A stretch of 64,000 nt of DNA. Origin: Burkholderiales bacterium. GTDB lineage: Bacteria > Pseudomonadota > Gammaproteobacteria > Burkholderiales > Burkholderiaceae_C. More notes on this DNA, generated by a model. The model saw only the letters and a program-made list of their open reading frames with translations, was not told the origin of the DNA and searched no databases. The stretch itself is not shown here. Where the stretch lies: contig JAEKLF010000043.1 of NCBI GenBank assembly GCA_019509985.1, positions 1 through 64,000 on the forward strand. The letters run 5' to 3'. Positions within the stretch are counted from its first letter, which is position 1.

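Noticed and set aside
1..64000. tRNA or rRNA genes, insertion sequences with transposases, and attachment sites
   Set aside because: None could be seen. No tRNA-like cloverleaf, transposase or integrase motif was recognised in the window.

Overview
The window is very GC-rich with extreme third-position GC. Gene content and neighbourhoods (a CtpA-type protease near a MoeB/ThiF-like E1 enzyme, an orphan Bug-type binding protein, a LEPR-XLL protein) point to a betaproteobacterium of the order Burkholderiales, probably near Roseateles/Rubrivivax/Leptothrix. The order is a reasonable inference; the genus is a guess.

Layout. 1-2.6 kb: the 5' part of a MoeB/ThiF-like gene, a LysR regulator and a divergent MFS exporter. 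2.6-5.7 kb: a CtpA-type S41 protease with a clear terminator, then a calcineurin-like phosphoesterase lipoprotein. 5.7-16.5 kb: a sugar-acid block. It holds a secreted PL10 pectate lyase, a GudP-like MFS importer, 2-oxoglutarate semialdehyde dehydrogenase, glucarate dehydratase, a Bug-type binding protein, 5-dehydro-4-deoxyglucarate dehydratase, a FadR-type GntR regulator and, divergently, galactarate dehydratase. Matching TTGTACG/CGTACAA palindromes lie before the kdgD operon and between gntR and garD, so one regulator probably controls both arms. A small membrane-protein/XRE gene pair with its own paired operators sits inside the block. 16.5-17.8 kb: a PD-(D/E)XK nuclease-like protein.

17.9-64 kb: one large accessory system. 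On the minus strand a tightly coupled gene set runs SapC-like, TolC, HlyD adaptor, GAF-HlyD fusion, a 0.56-kb inverted-repeat element, PqqD-like/M50 protease/HlyD fusion, SecA-like protein and a DUF1566 lipoprotein. Divergent from it, a single frame starts at about 29504 and stays open to the last base: at least 11,499 codons (over 1.1 MDa). The protein starts with a LEPR-XLL motif (EALEPRVLLSADP) instead of a normal signal peptide. It continues with 156-residue repeats, 170-residue repeats, calcium loops, RTX repeats, an 'AQK...LGY' repeat array, haemagglutinin-like beta-helix stretches, a beta-gamma-crystallin-like motif and a ~100-residue repeat array. All long reading frames on the other strand across 30-64 kb are shadows of this gene.

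The most interesting feature is the pairing of this giant LEPR-XLL protein with a type-I-like exporter (TolC and three HlyD-type proteins) that has no ABC ATPase. A SecA-like protein with an eroded Walker A motif and an M50 protease-adaptor fusion stand where an ABC transporter would be expected. I infer a dedicated export and processing machine for the giant surface protein.
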